Source of the DNA: Chloroflexota bacterium | Lineage (GTDB): Bacteria; Chloroflexota; Limnocylindria; Limnocylindrales; CSP1-4 | Direction of reading: 5' to 3' | NCBI GenBank assembly: GCA_016200745.1 | Contig: JACQEF010000106.1 | Coordinates: forward strand, 1 to 9,850 | Length of the DNA stretch: 9,850 bases | Part shown: positions 5,834 to 9,850 of the stretch, in pieces | Numbering within the stretch: position 1 is the stretch's first letter | Layout of the letters: each line of letters starts with the position of its first letter | Program-made: the position numbers and the translations under genes | The notes under the pieces: generated by a model | The model's input: the letters and a program-made list of their open reading frames with translations, nothing else | Databases searched by the model: none | Told to the model about the DNA's origin: nothing

Positions 5834-8458
5834 ATGTCTGCCCTTTCGACCGCGCCAGCGCCGGCGCTGGCCCCCGACCCGTCGTCCGACTTCCTCCACG
5901 TCGAGCGCCACCCGCTCGACGCGTTCTTCCATCCGCGCTCCATCGCGGTCATCGGAGCTACGGAGAAGCAGGGATCGGTCGGGCGGACGATCCTGTGGAA
6001 CCTGCTGTCCTCCCCGTTCGGCGGCACGGTCTACCCGGTCAATCCAACGCGCCCGGCGATCCTCGGCGTCAAGGCCTACAGCTCGATCGCGGCGATCGGC
6101 GAGCCGGTCGACCTGGCCGTGATCGTCACCCCGGCGAAGTCGGCGCCGGCCCTCATGGAGGAATGCGGGCAGGCCGGCGTCAAGGGCGTGGTCATCATCA
6201 GCGCCGGGTTCAAGGAGATCGGCCCGGAGGGCGTCGAGCTCGAGCGTCAGGTCCTCGAAACCGCGCGACGGCACGGCATCCGGGTCATCGGCCCGAACTG
6301 CCTCGGGATCATGAACCCGGTCGGCGCGATGAACGCGACCTTCGCGGTCGGCATCGCCAAGCCGGGCCGCGTCGGGTTCATCTCGCAGTCGGGCGCGCTG
6401 CTGACGGCCATCCTCGACTGGGCGGCGATGGAGAACGTCGGGTTCAGCTCGATCGTCTCGCTCGGCTCGATGCTCGACGTCGGCTGGGGCGATGTCATCG
6501 ACTACCTCGGCGACGACCCCAACACCGACTCGATCGTGATCTACATGGAGACGATCGGCGACGCGCGGTCCTTCCTGTCGGCCGCGCGGGCGGTCGCCCT
6601 GACCAAGCCCATCATCGTGATCAAGCCCGGCCGGACGGCCCAGGCGGCCAAGGCGGCCGCCTCGCACACCGGCTCGCTCACCGGATCGGACGACGTCCTC
6701 GACGCCGCGTTCCGGCGGGCCGGCGTCCTGCGCGTCGACTCGATCAGCGAGCTGTTCATGGTCTCGGAGATCCTGGCGAAGCAGCCACGGCCGGCCGGTC
6801 GCCGGCTGTCGATCGTGACCAACGCCGGCGGCCCCGGCGTCATCGCGACGGATGCGCTGATCACCGGCGGCGGCGAACTGACCAACCTGACGCCCGAGAC
6901 GATGGAGCGCCTCAACGGCGTCCTCCCGGCCGTCTGGAGCCACAACAACCCGATCGACATCATCGGCGACGCGCCGCCGGACCGCTACGCCAAGGCGCTC
7001 GAGATCGCCGCCGCCGACCCGGACACCGACGGCCTGCTGGTCATCCTGACCCCCCAGGCGATGACCGACCCGACCGCGACCGCGAAGGCGCTCGTGAAGC
7101 ACGCCCGGATCGAGGGCAAGCCGGTCCTCGCCTCGTGGATGGGCGGCGCGGACGTCGAGGAGGGTGCGCGGCTCCTGCGCGAGGCCGGCATCCCGACCTT
7201 CGCCTACGACATCATTGCCGACGTCACCGCCGAGGGCCGCACGCTCCTGACCGAGTTCGAGAGCAAGAAGGTGCTCGCCGCGTACGGCATCCCGATCACC
7301 GACACGGAGCTGGCCCACACCCCCGACGAGGCCGTGATCGCCGCGGACGAGATGGGCTACCCGGTCGTCGCCAAGCTGCTCAGCCGGACGATCACCCACA
7401 AGACCGACGTCGGCGGCGTGTGCCTCAACCTGCGGACGCCCGACGCGGTGCGCGAGGCGTTCGAGCGCATCCGCACCTCGGTGACCAAGAAGGCCGGCGC
7501 CGAGCACTTCGAGGGCGTGACGATCCAGCCGATGATCAACTGGTCCGGCTACGAGCTGATCGTGGGCAGCAGCCCCGATCCGCAGTTCGGCCCGGTCCTG
7601 CTGTTCGGGATGGGCGGCCAGCTGGTCGAGGTCTTCCGCGACCGCGCGCTGGCGCTGCCGCCGCTCAACACGACGCTCGCCAAGCGCCTGATCGAGCAGA
7701 CCACGATCGCCAAGGCACTCCGCGGCGTCCGCGGACGCAAGCCGGTCGACCTGGACGTCCTCGCCGCGCTCCTGGTTCGCTTCAGCGAGCTCGTGGCCGA
7801 GCAGCCACGGATCGCCGAGATCGACATCAACCCGCTGCTGGCGTCGCCGGAGCGGATCATCGCGCTCGACGCCCGGGTCGTGCTCCATCCGCCGACCGTG
7901 CCCCAGCGCGAGCTGCCGCCGCTCGCGATCCGGCCCTACCCGCACGCTTACATCCGCGAGATCAACGACGACAACGGCACGCGGATCGTCATCCGGCCGA
8001 TCCGCCCCGAGGACGAGCCGCTGCTGGCCCGCTTCCACGGGACGCTTTCGGAGGCGACCGTCCGCGCGCGCTACGGCACGGATCTCGCCCTGGCCGAACG
8101 GACGGCACACGAGCGCCTGACCCGGATCTGCTTCCTCGACTACGACCGCGAGATCGCGCTGGTCGCCGAGGCGCCGCAGGCGGAAGGCAGCGTGGTGGCC
8201 GCGGTCGTCCGCCTGTCGCGCATCCACGCCACCGAGGCCATGGGGCTGTCGCTCGTCGTGGCCGACGCGTGGCAGCGTCACGGGATCGGGCGGGAGCTGC
8301 TCAGGTCGGCGATCGAGGTCGCGCGGACCGAGCGAGCCGGCGAGATCGTGGCCCGGCTCTCACCCGAGAACCGGCCGATGCGGACCCTGCTCGAGGAGGC
8401 CGGCTTCTCGTTCGAGGATCGGGGCGCGCTGCTGCTGGCGACGCTGCTGACGAAGTAG
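5834..8458 (+). CDS. ADP-forming acyl-CoA (acetate-CoA) synthetase fused to GNAT acetyltransferase
   Basis: This 874-residue cytosolic protein has four parts. A CoA-binding Rossmann domain (about 31-160) carries HPRSIAVIGATEKQGSVG and GPNCLG (153-158). Succinyl-CoA-ligase-like domains (about 175-460) carry SQSGAL (from 184) and H278 in ASHTGSLTGSDD, the phospho-histidine site of this family. An ATP-grasp domain (about 472-700) carries THKTDVGGV (521-529) and EIDINPLL (662-669). A C-terminal GNAT domain (about 718-874) has the acetyl-CoA loop Q814-R-H-G-I-G819. The synthetase reaction is acyl-CoA + ADP + Pi to acid + ATP + CoA; the GNAT half resembles Pat/YfiQ lysine acetyltransferases that silence acetyl-CoA synthetase. 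In enteric Pat the synthetase half is inactive; here the key His is present. The ATG at 5834 is chosen for its GAGG and the domain start; the frame opens much further upstream inside the reductase gene. It appears monocistronic. Confidence 0.93.
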   Translation: MSALSTAPAPALAPDPSSDFLHVERHPLDAFFHPRSIAVIGATEKQGSVGRTILWNLLSSPFGGTVYPVNPTRPAILGVKAYSSIAAIGEPVDLAVIVTPAKSAPALMEECGQAGVKGVVIISAGFKEIGPEGVELERQVLETARRHGIRVIGPNCLGIMNPVGAMNATFAVGIAKPGRVGFISQSGALLTAILDWAAMENVGFSSIVSLGSMLDVGWGDVIDYLGDDPNTDSIVIYMETIGDARSFLSAARAVALTKPIIVIKPGRTAQAAKAAASHTGSLTGSDDVLDAAFRRAGVLRVDSISELFMVSEILAKQPRPAGRRLSIVTNAGGPGVIATDALITGGGELTNLTPETMERLNGVLPAVWSHNNPIDIIGDAPPDRYAKALEIAAADPDTDGLLVILTPQAMTDPTATAKALVKHARIEGKPVLASWMGGADVEEGARLLREAGIPTFAYDIIADVTAEGRTLLTEFESKKVLAAYGIPITDTELAHTPDEAVIAADEMGYPVVAKLLSRTITHKTDVGGVCLNLRTPDAVREAFERIRTSVTKKAGAEHFEGVTIQPMINWSGYELIVGSSPDPQFGPVLLFGMGGQLVEVFRDRALALPPLNTTLAKRLIEQTTIAKALRGVRGRKPVDLDVLAALLVRFSELVAEQPRIAEIDINPLLASPERIIALDARVVLHPPTVPQRELPPLAIRPYPHAYIREINDDNGTRIVIRPIRPEDEPLLARFHGTLSEATVRARYGTDLALAERTAHERLTRICFLDYDREIALVAEAPQAEGSVVAAVVRLSRIHATEAMGLSLVVADAWQRHGIGRELLRSAIEVARTERAGEIVARLSPENRPMRTLLEEAGFSFEDRGALLLATLLTK

Positions 8459-8540
8459 CCGCCACGGGGTCGCCTGGCTGCACGTCGAAGCTTCTCGCCG
8501 GTTCGCGCGATGGTGGTCGTGACGCCGGGGCGGGTCAAGA

Positions 8541-8555
8541 GCCGTTCGGAACGGC
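8541..8555. terminator. Hairpin between convergent genes
   Basis: GCCGTT-CGG-AACGGC is a perfect 6-bp stem in the 106-bp gap between the convergent synthetase and DUF998 genes. It could help end either transcript, but neither side has a T-run. Nothing else in the gap is recognisable. Confidence 0.3.
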
Positions 8556-8564
8556 CGGCGGCAC

Positions 8565-9179
8565 TCAGATCGGGCGGGCAACCGACAGGCCTGCCACGAT
8601 GATCCACAGCATCCAGGCCGCGTAGGCCCCACGCTCCACCAGACCGAAGACCCGACGCGTGGCCGGCAGCGTGGTGGTCGCGAACGTCCCGAGGGCGAGG
8701 AGCGCCGTCGCCCAGCCGAGCGCCATGAGGACGCCGGTCGGGCCAGGCCAGGCGGGGTGTCCAGTGAGCTCCGCCGGGATCCAGGGCGCGGCGATCGCGA
8801 TCGTCACGAACGTCGTCGCCGCGAGCAGCACGTGCATGCGCCCGGAAGGCGAGAAGCGCGTCGTTCCACGTGGGTCCGTTGGATATCGGGCGATGAAGAT
8901 CCGTGAGAGCGCGAAGACCACGAGGACGATGACGCCGCCACCCGCGCCGAACCCGCCGGCCACGAGGACACCGGCCAGCAGCAGGGCCGCGATGCCGGTG
9001 GCGATCACCTGGCTGCGGTACAGCGCACCGAAGCGGGTGAGGGCGAACGCGCTGACCCCGTCCGCGAACGGGTCGACGTCCGTCCGGACCACGTGCAACG
9101 CGACCACCGTGGCCGCGGCGGCCACCGCGAAGAGCGCTGCGAGCAGGCCTCCAGCCTGGATCCAGGCGTCCGTCGTCAT
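8565..9179 (-). CDS. DUF998 family integral membrane protein
   Basis: This 204-residue protein has about six membrane helices (roughly 7-30, 56-76, 80-97, 115-132, 147-168 and 183-202). It carries the marks of the DUF998 family: DPFADGVSAFAL (36-47) after the first helix, PTDPRG (100-105) in a loop, and a Gly-x-x-His (113-116) at the start of the next helix. The family has no established biochemical role. The ATG at 9179 lies 78 nt after the tmRNA 3' end on the same strand, with two hairpins between and only a weak ribosome binding site, so it may have its own promoter or be read through at low level. It converges on the synthetase/GNAT gene. Base composition matches its neighbours. Confidence 0.8.
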   Translation of the reverse strand: MTTDAWIQAGGLLAALFAVAAAATVVALHVVRTDVDPFADGVSAFALTRFGALYRSQVIATGIAALLLAGVLVAGGFGAGGGVIVLVVFALSRIFIARYPTDPRGTTRFSPSGRMHVLLAATTFVTIAIAAPWIPAELTGHPAWPGPTGVLMALGWATALLALGTFATTTLPATRRVFGLVERGAYAAWMLWIIVAGLSVARPI

Positions 9180-9204
9180 GGAGTCAGAGACTACGCCGGC
9201 CGCG

Positions 9205-9242
9205 CGGACCGATGGTCCGTGCGCCGCCGCCTCGGCGGCGCA
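9205..9242 (-). terminator. Double hairpin downstream of tmRNA
   Basis: Two perfect hairpins sit back to back starting 15 nt after the tmRNA CCA. The first has a 10-bp stem with a 3-nt loop (arms 9220-9229 and 9233-9242). The second has a 6-bp stem with a 3-nt loop (arms 9205-9210 and 9214-9219). No U-run follows. They could stop tmRNA transcription or protect and guide 3' processing. The position right after a highly expressed RNA gene makes a terminator role likely. Confidence 0.5.
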
Positions 9243-9257
9243 ACGGAATCAAGGTGT

Positions 9258-9633
9258 TGGTGGAGATGGGGGAGAGTCGAACTCCCCGTCCAGGACCCTT
9301 CACCGGGGACCACTACGAGCGTGTCCGATGGTTTGTCGTCGACCGCCCGAACGAACATCGGCACCCTGCCGGACGGTCCAGTCGCGTGCCCCTAGATCGG
9401 GCTTGACTCCGGACTACGCAACGCTGATCCGGATCGCAGCCCCGCTGCATGACGCTTCCACTACCCGCGGAGCGGAGGTAGCTTCCACGCTCACCTTACT
9501 GCCTAAGCAGCGAGGGCGAGAGTCGACTGGCGGTTGCCAGGTACTTCGTTTTGCTGCCTGATTAACGAGGCCTGAGCAGCATCCTCGACTCGCGTTCCCC
9601 GATAGCCAAGCCCTGTCGAAACCACACATCCCC
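9258..9633 (-). ncRNA. ssrA: tmRNA (transfer-messenger RNA)
   Basis: This is a complete 376-nt one-piece tmRNA that rescues stalled ribosomes with SmpB. The 5' end GGGGATG (9633-9627) pairs with CATCTCC just before an encoded CCA (9260-9258), forming a 7-bp acceptor stem with one G-U pair. The 5' domain has the near-universal GGTTTCGACAGGG. The 3' end has a T-arm with stem GGGAG/CTCCC and loop TTCGACT. The tag frame ends with TAG at 9505-9503 and reads RQQNEVPGNRQSTLALAA if translation resumes at AGG (9559-9557), which follows TAATC, equivalent to the E. coli TAGTC. The LALAA end is a standard ClpXP/ClpAP degradation signal. SmpB is not in the window. A tRNA is ruled out because the acceptor-stem partner lies about 370 nt away. 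Confidence 0.96.
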
Positions 9634-9663
9634 ACAGGACCGAGTTCTCGGCTCGGACACACG

Positions 9664-9692
9664 ATTCTAGCCGGGCAGCCCATTTCGGACAA
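9664..9692 (-). promoter_or_regulatory. ssrA: Sigma-70-type promoter for tmRNA
   Basis: On the minus strand, TTGTCC (9692-9687) and TAGAAT (9669-9664) are separated by exactly 17 nt, close to the TTGACA/TATAAT consensus. Transcription would start near 9657 and leave a leader of about 24 nt before the mature 5' end at 9633, to be removed by RNase P. The leader contains a short CCGAG/CTCGG hairpin. Confidence 0.7.
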
Positions 9693-9850
9693 GTGTTCCA
9701 GTCGCGTTTGTAAGCATCCCAGCGTCTGTGCTGACCCGTCCGGAAACGAGTGAGCCCATCGATCACGCTGTTGGTTCTGACAACACCAGCAGTGATGAGG
9801 GGCTCGCAATGGAGTGTACGGTCCCGCTTGAGGTGCATCTCGCGACAGAG
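9693..9850. other. No supportable gene upstream of tmRNA
   Basis: This stretch has lower GC than the rest. On the plus strand an ATG at 9809, with GAGGGG 6 nt before it, opens a frame of 14 codons that reaches the window edge (MECTVPLEVHLATE); it could be the start of a gene. On the minus strand an open frame runs through to the tmRNA promoter without recognisable motifs. I cannot support either as coding. Confidence 0.3.

Noticed and set aside
5666..8281. A very long minus-strand open frame (871 codons) opposite the synthetase/GNAT gene.
   Set aside because: It is rich in Arg, Asp and Gly with no domain or motif, and it is exactly antisense to a protein with clear catalytic motifs. Long antisense frames are expected in GC-rich DNA.
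5770..8625. A plus-strand open frame (951 codons) in another frame across the synthetase gene.
   Set aside because: Arg/Pro/Gly/His low-complexity translation with no motifs; a shadow of the real frame.
9258..9340. Possible tRNA gene on the minus strand, from the T-arm and CCA end.
   Set aside because: The acceptor stem partner and the GGTTTCGACAGGG motif lie about 370 nt upstream, so this is the tRNA-like domain of tmRNA.
9258..9633. Genomic island integrated at ssrA.
   Set aside because: ssrA is a common integration site, but I see no integrase, no repeat of its 3' end elsewhere in the window, and no foreign-looking genes beside it.
9503..9838. A minus-strand open frame of 111 codons that ends at the tmRNA tag stop.
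   Set aside because: It passes through the tmRNA promoter and 5' domain; only the last 18 codons are translated, as the tag.

Overview
The window is GC-rich bacterial chromosome with dense, tightly packed genes and no sign of phage, insertion sequence or CRISPR. Codon third positions are mostly G or C. Gene content (FdxA-type 7Fe ferredoxin, a one-chain acyl-CoA synthetase/GNAT protein, a ferric-reductase-like/ApbE operon) and a tmRNA tag ending LALAA suit a high-GC Chloroflexota or Actinomycetota lineage. Nothing in the window fixes the phylum, so this is inference only.

Left block (1-2363, minus strand): four genes joined by three ATGA stop/start overlaps. In transcription order they are a 99-aa and a 141-aa single-membrane-segment protein of unknown function, an ApbE-type FAD:protein FMN transferase, and a ferric-reductase-like haem b membrane protein that runs off the left edge. 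This looks like an envelope flavin/haem electron-transfer module. The flavinylated acceptor itself is not visible and may lie beyond position 1.

Centre-left (2508-4397, plus strand): a divergently transcribed OmpR-type response regulator and its histidine kinase. The regulator has lost about 25 residues from the middle of its winged-helix domain. Centre (4541-5669, plus): a 7Fe ferredoxin followed at once by a ferredoxin-NADP reductase-like flavoprotein. The same tandem hexamer (CACATC-N5-CACATC, 11-bp step) lies 65 bp before the first gene of the left operon and 74 bp before the ferredoxin, in the same orientation relative to each. Apart from one copy inside the tmRNA gene and one inverted copy next to the ferredoxin site, I find this hexamer nowhere else in the window. 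This is the main reason to propose one regulon: the two-component system controlling both the envelope module and the cytosolic ferredoxin/NAD(P)H module.

Right block: an 874-aa ADP-forming acyl-CoA synthetase fused to a C-terminal GNAT acetyltransferase (5834-8458, plus), a convergent DUF998 membrane protein (8565-9179, minus), and a complete tmRNA gene (9258-9633, minus) with a recognisable promoter at 9664-9692. The last ~160 bases hold no gene I can support.
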